Shown here piece after piece: positions 25,396 to 34,892 of a stretch of DNA of 48,994 bases (the stretch's first letter is position 1; each line of letters begins with the position of its first letter). Location: NCBI RefSeq assembly GCF_001742425.1, contig NZ_MJEH01000020.1, positions 1-48,994 of the forward strand, in the 5' to 3' direction. The DNA is from Bacillus solimangrovi (GTDB lineage: Bacteria > Bacillota > Bacilli > Bacillales > Bacillaceae_N). The notes under the pieces were generated by a model, which was given only the letters and a program-made list of their open reading frames with translations, was not told the origin of the DNA and did not search any database. The position numbers and the translations under genes were made by a program.

Positions 25396-26613
25396 ATGCT
25401 AAGTCAAAAAACAATAGATATCGTTAAATCAACAGTACCTGTTTTAGAAGTACATGGTGAAGCTATCACACGTTGTTTCTATAAATTAATGTTTACTGAC
25501 CATCCTGAACTTTTAAATGTTTTTAATCAAACAAATCAAAAAGTAGGTCAACAACCAAAAGCATTAGCTGCATCTGTGTACGCTGCAGCAAAACATATTG
25601 ATAATCTTGAAGCAATCTTACCAGTTGTTAAACAAATCGGTCATAAACACCGTAGTTTAGAAATCAAACCAGAGCATTACCCAATCGTAGGAAAATATTT
25701 ATTGCTCGCGATTAAAGAAGTGCTTCAAGATGCGGCAACAGATGAAGTAATTGAAGCTTGGGGAGAAGCTTATGGTGCTATTGCAGATGTGTTCATCAGT
25801 GTTGAAGCAAATATGTATAAAGAAGCAACAACTGCAGTAGGTGGTTGGGAAGGATTCCGTAAATTTATCCTTGCTCGAAAAGAAGAAGAAAGTGATGTCA
25901 TCACTTCATTCTATTTAAAACCTGAAGATGGTCAAAGCATATCAACGTTTGCACCTGGACAATACATTAGTATTAAAGTTAATGTTCCTGGTGAAGAATA
26001 CACAAGCATTCGTCAATATAGTTTATCTGATGCACCAAATGGCGATTATTATCGTATAAGCGTCAAACGTGAAAGTGCGAAGGAAGAAATTCCTGATGGT
26101 GTTGTATCCACATATCTACACGACCATGTACACGAAGGTGATGTAGTAGAAATTACTGCGCCAGCTGGTGACTTTACACTTGATACTACTAAGGAAACAC
26201 CAGTACTATTCATTAGTGGTGGAATTGGTCAAACACCGTTCATCCCAATGTTAAAAACAGTTGCCAAAGAACAACCTGAACGTAAAGCAACATTTATTCA
26301 TGCTGCGATTAACAACCATTTCCACGCTTTAAAGGATGAAGTTGCTGAAGTAGTTGCTTCTAGTGATAACATTACGAATTATGTTTGTTACGAGCATCCA
26401 ACAGAAGCAGATCGTGCTAATCAAGCATTCGATAAAGAAGGTTATATTAATACAGAATGGTTAGCAGAACTTATTACAACGAAAGAAACAGACGTTTACT
26501 TCTGTGGCCCACTTCCATTCATGAAAGCAATTAATCAAGCAGTAAAAGAAATTGGTGTCCCAACAGAAAACATTCATTTTGAATTCTTCGGGCCCGCTGG
26601 AGAATTAGAATAA
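25396..26613 (+). CDS. hmp: Flavohemoglobin (nitric oxide dioxygenase)
   Basis: Hmp oxidises NO to nitrate using O2 and NAD(P)H in the cytoplasm. The 405-residue protein has a globin domain (about 1-140) with Tyr29, Gln53 and proximal His85, as in E. coli Hmp. An FAD domain follows (about 150-260, RQYSLSDAP), then an NAD domain (about 265-400, FISGGIGQTPFIPML and FCGPLPFM). AAGGAG is 9 nt before ATG 25396; the earlier TTG lies within the RBS region. It stands alone behind an Fnr-like site and a repeat element. Confidence 0.96.
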   Translation: MLSQKTIDIVKSTVPVLEVHGEAITRCFYKLMFTDHPELLNVFNQTNQKVGQQPKALAASVYAAAKHIDNLEAILPVVKQIGHKHRSLEIKPEHYPIVGKYLLLAIKEVLQDAATDEVIEAWGEAYGAIADVFISVEANMYKEATTAVGGWEGFRKFILARKEEESDVITSFYLKPEDGQSISTFAPGQYISIKVNVPGEEYTSIRQYSLSDAPNGDYYRISVKRESAKEEIPDGVVSTYLHDHVHEGDVVEITAPAGDFTLDTTKETPVLFISGGIGQTPFIPMLKTVAKEQPERKATFIHAAINNHFHALKDEVAEVVASSDNITNYVCYEHPTEADRANQAFDKEGYINTEWLAELITTKETDVYFCGPLPFMKAINQAVKEIGVPTENIHFEFFGPAGELE

Positions 26614-26673
26614 TTATTAAAATTAATATGTTTAAATGATTTCGTTATAATGCAAATAAGAATATGAAGCAAG

Positions 26674-26707
26674 AAGGCTCTATCTCGATATACAGAGGTA
26701 GAGCCTT
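26674..26707 (+). terminator. Terminator of hmp
   Basis: AAGGCTCTATCTC (26674-26686) pairs with GAGGTAGAGCCTT (26695-26707) with one G-U pair, followed by a short T-run. Confidence 0.85.
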
Positions 26708-27493
26708 TATCTACGTGTTATCATGGAATGTTTATTAAGACTACAAGAAACTAGTACTATTGAGCAATCCATTAACAAACCAATATTCACTATTAGTAAT
26801 CAAGTAAAAGAAAATCAGTGCATTAAGATATTTCATATCATGATTTTAACGTTTAACATACTGAAGGAAATAGATGATATTCAATTATCTAGGTTATTAT
26901 TTATAATGAAACAGCAAGAAAAGATATACTACTCCTATTAATTCAAAACCTCAAAAAAATAAGACTTTCCATTCTGCATGTCTGTCTAATATAAATATCC
27001 ATCATCAAATTAGAGAATGTTATCGACTGGTTACAGATAACAGGAGAAAATATTTTTGGAGAAGCTAAATTAGATAGATTAGAATAAAACACAAAACAGT
27101 TGCTATTCATTACATACAAACCCCATAAACAATTAGAATAAAAATATTATTTACGAGCATCTCACCCCTCATTTTTACAAGGTAATAGAATTAAGATAAT
27201 AAACTTTAACCTCTCAATCTTCTTAGAAAAGATAGAAATACGAGTTAACAACTTAGTTCAAATCATACTAGACTTGTTTGTGTATTAAAGTAATAATTTT
27301 TGAATCTACAGTTCAAATCAACACTATACTAATGGCTTCTTTTTAAACTTACTCTATTAGAAAATACACACTCTGATTACAGATATCATTATCAAAACAT
27401 ATATACGATTTCTTAATATGAATGAAACCTCCAACCTAAGTATTCAAGTACAACCACAATCGGTGCTTACAACTGACTATACAACCATTCCTA

Positions 27494-27555
27494 TCATAAA
27501 AAAGCACCCTAGCGGTAGACTTCTCAATGTCTACTCGATAGAGTGCTTTTTATAA
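27494..27555 (-). terminator. Long terminator of the nucleotidase gene
   Basis: Outer arms AAAAAGCAC and GTGCTTTTT and inner arms GTAGAC and GTCTAC form an extended hairpin; six T's follow on the minus strand. Confidence 0.85.
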
Positions 27556-27571
27556 GCTTTTTTCTACTTAC

Positions 27572-29353
27572 TTATTTCGCTGGAACTTCGATTTTTTGTC
27601 CAGGGAAGATAAGGTGTGGATTGCTCATTTCGTTTAATTGCTGTAGTTGTTGCCATGTTGTACCATGTTTGATTGCGATGTGAGATAGTGTATCGCCTTT
27701 TTTAACAACATATAATTTTTGTTTTTCAGGTTTTGCTGGTTTTTCTTTATCTTTACCTTTGTCTTTATCTTTATCTTTTTCTGGCTTCTTACCGTTATTT
27801 TCTTTTGTATCTTCTACCTTGATTGCTGCTTCAACAATACGATCTTCTACTGTTGGGTTAACATTACCAAGCTTATTCATATAACCGATTAAAGCTTCAT
27901 CTAATGCAGCGAATTCGTTCTTGATTGGAAGGTCAGCAAACATTGTGTAGTCATCTCCACCTGCACCAGTGAAGTCATTTGTTGCAACTACATATGTTTT
28001 ATCCATTTCAATTGGTTGTCCAGCTACTTTAATTGAGTGAACACGGTCACCTGCTGGTTGAGCTGTATCAATTGCAAATGAGATACCACCAACATGTGGG
28101 AATCCACCATTTGGCTCTGGATATGCACTTACACCATGCTCAAGAGCTTCTTTAATAACGCTACCTGTCATTTCTTTCGTGATGATATAGTTTCCAAAAG
28201 GAAATGCTGTAATGATGTCGCCTTTAGTAACTTCACCTGCATCAATTGAAGCACGGATTCCGCCACCGTTTGATAATGCTACATCTGCACCTGTTAAATC
28301 AAGCATTGCATCTGTAAGCAAGTTACCAAGGTTTGTTTCACCAGCACGTACTTGTTCACGCTCACCATCTAGAACAACTTCTGAAGAACCTACAACCTCA
28401 GCTAACACTTCTTGTTGTTCAGTCTTCACTTCATTAATTGCTGCTTCTACTTCTGCGTTAGGTTGGACGTCAGACGCCTCTTCCTTCGAAATAAGTGAAG
28501 CTTCTTTCGTTACTAACTCTCCGTCTTCAAACGTTAAATCTACTACACCAAGATTTTTTGTATATTCCCCAGCACTAACGATTAACGTATCATTTTCACC
28601 TTGCATACCTTCTACAAGTGTTGTGTGGCTGTGACCGTCAACGATTAAATCAATACCAGGTGCACCTTCAGCAACCTTTATACTTGTTTCTGTACTTGAC
28701 TCATCAATACCAAGGTGAGTAAGTGCAATAATAATGTCAGCACCTTGAGTCTCTAGCTCTGTTACCATATCTTTTGCAGCTTCTACTGGGTCTGTGAATG
28801 TTAACCCTTCAACATTTTTCGGATGTGTTTTATAGCTTGTTTCAGGTGTTGCTAAACCGAAGATACCAACCTTAAGTCCATCAACATCTTCAATAATATA
28901 AGGATCTAATAATAATGAATCATCTTCTTTTACAACGTTAGCTGATAGTAATGGGAATTCCATCATTTTTTCTAATTCTAATAACCGCTCATAACCATAG
29001 TTGAAATCGTGGTTTCCTGCAGTCATTGCATCATAACCAACTACGTTCATTACATCAACAATACTTTCGCCTTTTACAAGTGTTGCAAAAGTTGTACCGT
29101 GTACTGTATCTCCTGCATCTAACAATAATACGTTTTCATTTTCTGAACGTTCTTGCTCAACAAGAGTTGATAGCTTAGCAAAGCCCATGCCATCATATTT
29201 ACCCTCATCTGCTCGACCGTGCACATCGTTTGTATGCAAGATTGTAAGCTTCTTGACATCTTTGTCTACTTCTTCTGCATTTACATCTAATGGCAAGCCA
29301 ATTGACATAGCCATAGTTAATGATAATAAGGTACTACCCCATTTTTTCACCAA
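27572..29353 (-). CDS. Secreted 5'-nucleotidase with C-terminal LysM domain
   Basis: This 593-residue exported enzyme has a signal peptide (about residues 1-27), a metallophosphoesterase domain with HTNDVHG, DAGDTVHG, GNHDFNYG and GHSH metal motifs, and a 5'-nucleotidase C-terminal domain (about 330-500, SNGGGIRASI and NDFTGAGGDDY). A Lys/Asp/Glu-rich linker leads to one LysM repeat (last ~45 residues) that binds peptidoglycan. It should hydrolyse extracellular nucleotides or cyclic nucleotides for phosphate and nucleoside supply. An AAGGAG 9 nt before TTG 29353 places the start nine codons into the longest frame. Confidence 0.92.
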   Translation of the reverse strand: MVKKWGSTLLSLTMAMSIGLPLDVNAEEVDKDVKKLTILHTNDVHGRADEGKYDGMGFAKLSTLVEQERSENENVLLLDAGDTVHGTTFATLVKGESIVDVMNVVGYDAMTAGNHDFNYGYERLLELEKMMEFPLLSANVVKEDDSLLLDPYIIEDVDGLKVGIFGLATPETSYKTHPKNVEGLTFTDPVEAAKDMVTELETQGADIIIALTHLGIDESSTETSIKVAEGAPGIDLIVDGHSHTTLVEGMQGENDTLIVSAGEYTKNLGVVDLTFEDGELVTKEASLISKEEASDVQPNAEVEAAINEVKTEQQEVLAEVVGSSEVVLDGEREQVRAGETNLGNLLTDAMLDLTGADVALSNGGGIRASIDAGEVTKGDIITAFPFGNYIITKEMTGSVIKEALEHGVSAYPEPNGGFPHVGGISFAIDTAQPAGDRVHSIKVAGQPIEMDKTYVVATNDFTGAGGDDYTMFADLPIKNEFAALDEALIGYMNKLGNVNPTVEDRIVEAAIKVEDTKENNGKKPEKDKDKDKGKDKEKPAKPEKQKLYVVKKGDTLSHIAIKHGTTWQQLQQLNEMSNPHLIFPGQKIEVPAK

Positions 29354-29834
29354 TGCTGTTCTCTCCTTATTGTTCAAATTTTATCTAGAATTCTATGATA
29401 GTTATTTACTAGAATTCTGTACACTCATATTATAATAACAAGTTACATAGGATGTAAACGTTTAATTTTTGAATACTATGTATAAAAAATGAAATTTAAT
29501 ATAAACCTAACTTCTCTCTGAAAATAACATCCTATTTTAACCCTTATATGGGTAAAAACGCCATAATAATTATAGTAGTATTGCATCCCTTACTACCAAT
29601 TAATGAAAATAATCTACTTAAAAAAGCTTATTATAACAGTAATTTCTAACAATATTTTAATAAAATATTAAAAATTCAGTCTTTTTATTTTGAGAATTGA
29701 TATAATATAGATAAACTTCCATAATTTAATTTTCTATAATTACTTGTAACTACTATTATTATAGAAAGTTACATCACAATTATTTTTTTAATGTATTATT
29801 TTATTTCCCTGAGAATGAAAGGAGATTGAATGTA
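29354..29834. other. AT-rich leader region with extended -10 and overlapping dyads
   Basis: TGATATAAT (29698-29706) is an extended -10 box for the downstream dehydrogenase. In the predicted 5' UTR, TTTCTATAAT (29731-29740) is inverted at 29758-29767, and TGTAAC (29745-29750) is inverted as GTTACA (29768-29773). The two pairings interlock and exclude each other. The segment up to 29690 is very AT-rich, with no gene seen. Confidence 0.45.
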
Positions 29835-30920
29835 TTGAAAAATAATTATTTTTTCACTGGTTTTCCTGGTTTTATCACTTCATCACTTTTAAAAGAGTTA
29901 GTCAAAGAAGAGCATCAAATTAATCACATCTACCTCCTTGTCCTACCTCAAACTCTTAAACAAGCAGAAGAATCACTTCATAACATACCTATTGAATCTA
30001 GCAAACTAACGATCCTTACAGGAGATATTACAAAAAAAGACTTAAATATTGCGTCTGAATTAATGCCTATACTTCAAGAATCGATTACACACGTCTTCCA
30101 CCTTGCTGCTATCTATGATATAGCCGTTCCAAAGTCACTTGCTGAAAAAATAAATGTCCATGGAACAAAAATGGTCAATGATTGGGTCCAAACGCTTAAT
30201 AATTTAAAACGTTACGTATATTTCAGTACAGCTTACGTTTCTGGAAGAAGAGAAGGGAACATTCTTGAAACAGATTTAGATGAGGGGCAAACGTTCAAAA
30301 ATCACTATGAACAAACAAAATTCGTCGCTGAAATAGAAGTACAAAAGATTGTTTCAAAAGTACCTACGACGATTATTCGACCAGGCATTGTTAAAGGTCA
30401 TTCGAAAACAGGTGCAACCATAAAGTTTGACGGACCATATTTTATGTTAAACATGTTCGAGGCACTAAAAGCATCTCCTTACATCCCGTATTTTGGGAGT
30501 GGTCGTGTAGAAGGAAATTTCGTTCCAGTTGATTACGTAATTTCAGCAACTATATACTTAGCACATGTAGACAAAGCAATCGGACAAACGTATCACCTAA
30601 CAGACCCTTCTCCTTATCCCATGCGTGAAGTGTATAGAATGTTAATGAAAGAATACTTGAATCAATCGCCTAAAGCAACTGTACCTCTTTCAGTTGCTAA
30701 GTCATTTCTTATCATACCTCCACTTCGAAAACGACTAAAGATCGAACGGGAGGGTTTAGATTATTTCACATGTAAGTCACATTATGATACGACAAATGCA
30801 GTTCGTGATCTAGAAGGATCTGGAATTCAATGTCCTGATTTTAAGGAAACAGTAGCAAAGATGGTTGAATATTATCGAATCCACAAGGATGATGAAACTA
30901 AACATATTCAAATCAAATAA
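29835..30920 (+). CDS. Extended SDR / thioester-reductase-like (male-sterility) protein
   Basis: This 361-residue NAD(P)-binding protein starts with a Rossmann motif (FFTGFPGF, for TGxxGF) and has a catalytic Tyr-x3-Lys (YEQTK) with an upstream Ser in YFSTAYVSG. This is the NAD_binding_4 group that reduces acyl-thioesters, or related extended SDRs. No carrier protein or synthetase is nearby, so the substrate may be an acyl-CoA. AAAGGAG is only 1 nt from the first TTG (29826); TTG 29835, 10 nt downstream, is the likelier start. Its leader holds interlocking inverted repeats. Confidence 0.8.
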   Translation: MKNNYFFTGFPGFITSSLLKELVKEEHQINHIYLLVLPQTLKQAEESLHNIPIESSKLTILTGDITKKDLNIASELMPILQESITHVFHLAAIYDIAVPKSLAEKINVHGTKMVNDWVQTLNNLKRYVYFSTAYVSGRREGNILETDLDEGQTFKNHYEQTKFVAEIEVQKIVSKVPTTIIRPGIVKGHSKTGATIKFDGPYFMLNMFEALKASPYIPYFGSGRVEGNFVPVDYVISATIYLAHVDKAIGQTYHLTDPSPYPMREVYRMLMKEYLNQSPKATVPLSVAKSFLIIPPLRKRLKIEREGLDYFTCKSHYDTTNAVRDLEGSGIQCPDFKETVAKMVEYYRIHKDDETKHIQIK

Positions 30921-30990
30921 GTAACATGTAATTTTGATCATCACCCTACCTATTTATACGTAGACTAGTCTAAATATTCTTCAATTAAAA

Positions 30991-31026
30991 AGGTGTAACA
31001 CTATAATTGTTAATAGTGTTACACCT
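30991..31026. terminator. Terminator between the SDR and the NCS2 permease
   Basis: AGGTGTAACACTAT (30991-31004) is exactly inverted at 31013-31026. The minus strand has a good U-tract (TTTTTAATTG), so it mainly ends the permease transcript. Confidence 0.85.
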
Positions 31027-31108
31027 CCCTCATTATATATGTTCACGTATATTAACTTTGATTATGAACTACATTCTTTTATGACAAAACTCAGTTTATA
31101 CTTATCTT

Positions 31109-32407
31109 TCATGGAATACGCACTGTTTTACTTTTTTCTAAATCACGCTTACTAGCTATTTCTATAAATAAAGCGATGAGCGTCCCAAACACTAATCCAT
31201 TGCTTAACAATGAGCTCACTATGGGTGGAAGAGTAGAAAAAGCTTGAGAGGGTACGAACATAACACCTACACCCGCAAATAATGGAACACCTACTTTTCT
31301 CACTGCATCCTCTACATTATAAGCATTAACGATTTCCTTCAGCCCGAGAGAAATCATACTAGCGAATATTGGAAAAATAGCTGCGTAACCGACTGCTGGT
31401 GGCAAGGCTGCGATAAATGTGATAAATGGTGTGAACAAACTACCTACTATAATTAAACTTGAGGCAATTATGAACGGAATTCGACTTGTAATTTTACTTG
31501 AAGCAATGAATCCACCTGAGCCCGATATCGGAACAGGACCAATCGCTGAAAATAAACCAGCAAGTATTTGTCCGACCCCCATCAATACTCCTGTTTTCTT
31601 AATTGAAATTTTTTCAAAATTAACATGCTCCAATTTAAAAACACTTTCAACTATTTTTACACTTGCGAGCATATTTGTTATTAACAAAAGCGTTACAAAG
31701 ATAACTGTTGGAACAATGCTCCACTCTACTCTCGGAATTCCGAACACGAAGATTTCTGGTAAGCTAATCAGTTTATCAGGTACTTCAATCTTATCTGCGT
31801 ATCCAACCATTGCAAAGATAATCCATCCGATAGTAAGACTTCCGATAATACCGATCTTCTTTAATTGGTTATGGGTAGTAAATAAAAATGCGAAGATAAC
31901 TACAATAGTAGAAACAATCATCATTGAAGAAGAAACTTTACCGTCTATACTATCTACACCGAGCAACCCGTTTAAAAATGACCCACTTAATTGCACAACT
32001 AATAGGAGCAAATATGTACCAGTTACGACAGGAGTAAAGTATTTTGCTAATCTATCTAACAATCCTAACATACTTAATAATATACAAATCACTCCGCTTA
32101 CAATTAATGCAAACTCAAGCACACGTAACGTTTCAGCTTGTGAACCAAATAGAACGAGACCAAGGTTTGAATAAAGAGTGAACACTCCCCACCACAATCC
32201 TGCAGGTCCTTCATTAATAGGTAAACGATGTCCAAACAATACTTGTAACAAGCCCGATATTGCTAATACAATAAACGTTCTTGAAACAAATTCAACCGTC
32301 ATTTCAGTTGATAAACCATACATTGAAGCAATTCCAATTGGAGCTACAATATTCCCTGAAACAATAAATAGCATCCATTGAAAAGACGACAAGATGTGTG
32401 TCCTCAA
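31109..32407 (-). CDS. NCS2 uracil/xanthine permease family transporter
   Basis: This 432-residue membrane protein has about 12-14 helices and the NCS2 features: a short helix-3 region NEGPAGLWWGVF and the substrate-site segment GPVPISGSGGFIASS, a variant of the usual QN(x)G block. It resembles the purine/pyrimidine permease YwdJ in layout; the altered motif leaves the substrate open. The start is TTG 32407, with GAGGTGG 7 nt upstream. It is monocistronic. Confidence 0.85.
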   Translation of the reverse strand: MRTHILSSFQWMLFIVSGNIVAPIGIASMYGLSTEMTVEFVSRTFIVLAISGLLQVLFGHRLPINEGPAGLWWGVFTLYSNLGLVLFGSQAETLRVLEFALIVSGVICILLSMLGLLDRLAKYFTPVVTGTYLLLLVVQLSGSFLNGLLGVDSIDGKVSSSMMIVSTIVVIFAFLFTTHNQLKKIGIIGSLTIGWIIFAMVGYADKIEVPDKLISLPEIFVFGIPRVEWSIVPTVIFVTLLLITNMLASVKIVESVFKLEHVNFEKISIKKTGVLMGVGQILAGLFSAIGPVPISGSGGFIASSKITSRIPFIIASSLIIVGSLFTPFITFIAALPPAVGYAAIFPIFASMISLGLKEIVNAYNVEDAVRKVGVPLFAGVGVMFVPSQAFSTLPPIVSSLLSNGLVFGTLIALFIEIASKRDLEKSKTVRIP

Positions 32408-32782
32408 TATAATTCCACCTCAATCATTAATTTAAAAATCCAATTACCTTTATTATCAAGGTACTCTTTCTTATATTCCTCCAAATCCTTTAATCAATAG
32501 TAAGTATCAGAACACGAATTACCCTAAGGTGAACCATTCTGTAAATCCTTTCATAGTTTAACAGAACGTGAATTAAAAATCAGTTATAATAAATATCGAA
32601 CCATCATATATGTATAATATTGTTATGTTTTCCTTCCATTATTCTCTTCCAAATCATAATGAAATAAGGGTTGTTAATAAACACCAACGGTGATATGATA
32701 ATTAACAAAAGTGTCAAGCGCTTGAAGCTAGAAAGCTTCGAATGTATGACTTTCTTTTTTCTTAAAAATGAATATTCTAATT
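32408..32782. other. Intergenic region upstream of the thiamine leader
   Basis: No gene is seen. Promoters for the NCS2 gene (leftward) and the thi operon (rightward) must lie here, but no convincing hexamer pair stands out. The sequence is AT-rich and otherwise featureless. Confidence 0.3.
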
Positions 32783-32868
32783 GTACTAGGGGTGCCTTAT
32801 GGGCTGAGACGGACATGTCCGAACTCTTTGAACCTGATCTGGTTTACACCAGCGTAGGGAAGTTACTG
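32783..32868 (+). promoter_or_regulatory. TPP riboswitch (THI box)
   Basis: GGGGTGCC, GGGCTGAGA and TTGAACCTGATCTGG with ACCAGCGTAGGGAAG are the conserved THI-box segments in order, spanning P1 to P5. Thiamine pyrophosphate binding stabilises P1. GGGAAGT (32857-32863) in the aptamer's 3' strand can alternatively pair with ACTTTCC (32907-32913) of the terminator, an evident antiterminator, so TPP should cause premature termination. Confidence 0.97.
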
Positions 32869-32900
32869 AAGATGATATATGTATACGTATGTATGTGATC

Positions 32901-32936
32901 AAAGCCACTTTCCTTAGTGAAAGTGGCTTTTTTACT
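32901..32936 (+). terminator. Riboswitch-controlled terminator of the thi operon
   Basis: AAAGCCACTTTC (32901-32912) pairs perfectly with GAAAGTGGCTTT (32919-32930), followed by a T-run, just before tenI. Confidence 0.93.
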
Positions 32937-32956
32937 TTTTTTTGGAGGAGATTATA

Positions 32957-33553
32957 ATGGATTTCCATGTCCTCACAAATGGGAAGCAACCACTTCCAGT
33001 TGTTCTCTCTACAATCAAAAAAATAGAACCCTATGTTGATTACATTCACATTCGTGAAAAACAGTTACCTTTACAAATGTACGAAGTGTGGATGCAACAA
33101 TTTGAACAGCACGGAATTCCATTTAAAAAAATCATCATGAATACTAATGTTGACATAGCAGTAAGGTTTCAATTAGGAGGTGTGCATCTTCCAGAACATA
33201 TAAACAATATTCGTGAAATAAAACAACAGTATCCTCACTTACTAGTAGGTAGCTCAGTGCATTCGATTGAAAGCGCACATCGGAAAGCTATACAGGGTAC
33301 AGATTACATAACATTCGGGCACATTTTTGATACAAACAGTAAAAAAGGACTTCAGCCAAGAGGATTATCCACTCTGCAAGATGTTTGTCAATCAATTTCA
33401 ATTCCAATTATTGCAATTGGTGGTATTAATCATAGCAACTTATCGAAAATTCGGTCCGCAGGTGCTTCAGGCTTTGCAATGATGAACGGTATTATGCAAC
33501 ATCCTGATCCTGAAGAACTTGCCTTACGCATTCATAAACTCTTAAAAGGATGA
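32957..33553 (+). CDS. tenI: Thiazole tautomerase TenI
   Basis: This 198-residue TIM-barrel protein is of the ThiE/TenI family (DYIHIREKQLP, GGVHLPEH, FGHIFDT, IPIIAIGGINHSN). TenI aromatises the ThiG product to the carboxy-thiazole used in thiamine synthesis. The position before thiO favours TenI over ThiE, and the barrel lacks part of the ThiE pyrophosphate loop as I read it. GGAGG lies 8 nt before ATG 32957. It is the first gene of the riboswitch-controlled operon; tenA, which precedes it in B. subtilis, is absent. Confidence 0.9.
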   Translation: MDFHVLTNGKQPLPVVLSTIKKIEPYVDYIHIREKQLPLQMYEVWMQQFEQHGIPFKKIIMNTNVDIAVRFQLGGVHLPEHINNIREIKQQYPHLLVGSSVHSIESAHRKAIQGTDYITFGHIFDTNSKKGLQPRGLSTLQDVCQSISIPIIAIGGINHSNLSKIRSAGASGFAMMNGIMQHPDPEELALRIHKLLKG

Positions 33554-33559
33554 TCATAG

Positions 33560-34681
33560 ATGCTTAAAAAATATGAAGTGATAATCGTTGGTGGAGGCGT
33601 TATTGGCTGTTCAATTGCCTTTTATTTATCAAAAGCAGGTAAGAAGGTTCTCTTATTAGAAAAAGACCAAATCGGTTTAAAATCCTCTTCTGCTGCTGCA
33701 GGTATGTTAGGGGTTCAAGCTGAACTTAAAGAATTCAGCCCTATTTATCCTTTAGCTAGACGCAGTGCATTATTGTTTCCTGACTTACATCAAGAACTCA
33801 AAGAACTAACAGGTATTGATATCGGCTATCGAGTAAATGGAGCGATGAAACCTGCACTCTCTGATGATGAGTTTGCTCAATTTTCTAAAACAGCAGCTTG
33901 GCAACAAGCTCAAGGAGAAACAGCACAGATGTTATCGACCTCTGATACACTCTCGTTAGAACCGAGTCTAAGTGAAAGCATAAAAGGTGCGATTTATTTT
34001 CCAAATGAAGCTCAAGTATCTCCTTATCCACTAGTAAGAGCTTTTGCTATGGGTGCTATACGATATGGTGCAAAGATAGAAGAAGCACAAGAGGTGCTTG
34101 AAGTTGTCCGAGACGGGCAGGAAGTCACTAGTGTAATCACATCAAACGGTTCGTATAAAGCTGATCATGTTGTCGTTGCAACGGGAGTATGGGGAAATAA
34201 TCCTGCAATAAGTCACTCTAACAATCTCGAACTATATCCTTTGAAAGGCGAAGCTCTTTCACTTAAAGTATCCACACCTATTTTACATACAACTGTTTTC
34301 ACAGAATCTTGTTACTTAACACCGAAAACAGCCGATGAAATCTATATAGGAGCAACAGAAAAACCTTATTGTTATGATACAACTCCAACTGTAAACGGTA
34401 TTCACCAGCTACTCAATACCGCAAAATGCTTATTACCGGCATTAGGAGAAGCAAAGATTGATAGAATGTGGGCAGGACTTCGACCAACAACCCCAGATCA
34501 TATGCCATACATTAGCAAAGCACCTAACATTGATAATCTATGGTATGCATTTGGACATCATCGAAATGGGATACTACTCAGTGCGATTACGGGAGAAATT
34601 ATAACTTCATTTATTGATGGAGAAGAGTATGACTTAGACTTAACTGCCTTTACACCTAAAGAAATAATGCATAGGAGGTGA
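33560..34681 (+). CDS. thiO: Glycine oxidase ThiO
   Basis: This 373-residue FAD enzyme oxidises glycine to the imine needed by ThiG. The N-terminal FAD motif VIIVGGGVIGCS (residues 7-18), LLLEKDQIG with the ribose-binding acid, and the C-terminal WYAFGHHRNGILLS segment are those of DAAO-family glycine oxidases. AAAGGA stands 9 nt before ATG 33560, 6 bp after tenI. It is in operon with thiS downstream. Confidence 0.94.
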   Translation: MLKKYEVIIVGGGVIGCSIAFYLSKAGKKVLLLEKDQIGLKSSSAAAGMLGVQAELKEFSPIYPLARRSALLFPDLHQELKELTGIDIGYRVNGAMKPALSDDEFAQFSKTAAWQQAQGETAQMLSTSDTLSLEPSLSESIKGAIYFPNEAQVSPYPLVRAFAMGAIRYGAKIEEAQEVLEVVRDGQEVTSVITSNGSYKADHVVVATGVWGNNPAISHSNNLELYPLKGEALSLKVSTPILHTTVFTESCYLTPKTADEIYIGATEKPYCYDTTPTVNGIHQLLNTAKCLLPALGEAKIDRMWAGLRPTTPDHMPYISKAPNIDNLWYAFGHHRNGILLSAITGEIITSFIDGEEYDLDLTAFTPKEIMHRR

Positions 34682-34687
34682 ACGAGC

Positions 34688-34891
34688 GTGACAATCATCG
34701 TCAATGGGGAAAACATCAACATACCTGAGAGTGTGAATACGCTTCAAGACTTAGTTCATCATTATAATTTAGAAAACAAAATTATTGTCATTGAGCAAAA
34801 TAAAGAAATCATATCTCAAAATAACTATCATCAACAAATTCTTAAAAACAATGATGTTATTGAAATCGTAAATTTTGTAGGAGGCGGTTAA
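34688..34891 (+). CDS. thiS: Sulfur carrier protein ThiS
   Basis: This 67-residue ubiquitin-fold carrier ends in VGGG; the terminal Gly-Gly is adenylated by ThiF and then carries thiocarboxylate sulfur to ThiG. The start is GTG 34688 behind AGGAGGTGA. The gap to thiG is a single base, and the thiG ribosome binding site lies within the thiS end. Confidence 0.95.
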   Translation: MTIIVNGENINIPESVNTLQDLVHHYNLENKIIVIEQNKEIISQNNYHQQILKNNDVIEIVNFVGGG

Positions 34892-34892
34892 T

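Larger units (their letters stand above)
26614..27571. other. Gene-poor stretch of about 950 bp
   Basis: Apart from the flanking terminators I find no gene with a start and RBS. An open frame at 26723-26941 has no ribosome binding site and unlikely composition. At 26995-27087 a plus-strand frame without a start reads ENVIDWLQITGENIFGEAKL and a stop four codons later; this looks like the tail of a decayed gene. The remainder is very AT-rich and featureless. Confidence 0.4.

Noticed and set aside
26723-26941. 72-codon plus-strand open frame after hmp
   Set aside because: It has no ribosome binding site, overlaps the region just past the hmp terminator, and its composition (Ile, Lys, Asn, Tyr) is what AT-rich non-coding DNA gives.
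28212-28634. 140-codon plus-strand frame opposite the nucleotidase
   Set aside because: Antisense to conserved nucleotidase domains, Ser/Thr/Pro-rich, and no credible start signal.
31419-32174. 251-codon plus-strand frame opposite the NCS2 permease
   Set aside because: It is antisense to a clear membrane-protein gene; its Pro/Thr/Asn/Ile-rich sequence is the expected complement of hydrophobic codons, and no RBS is seen.
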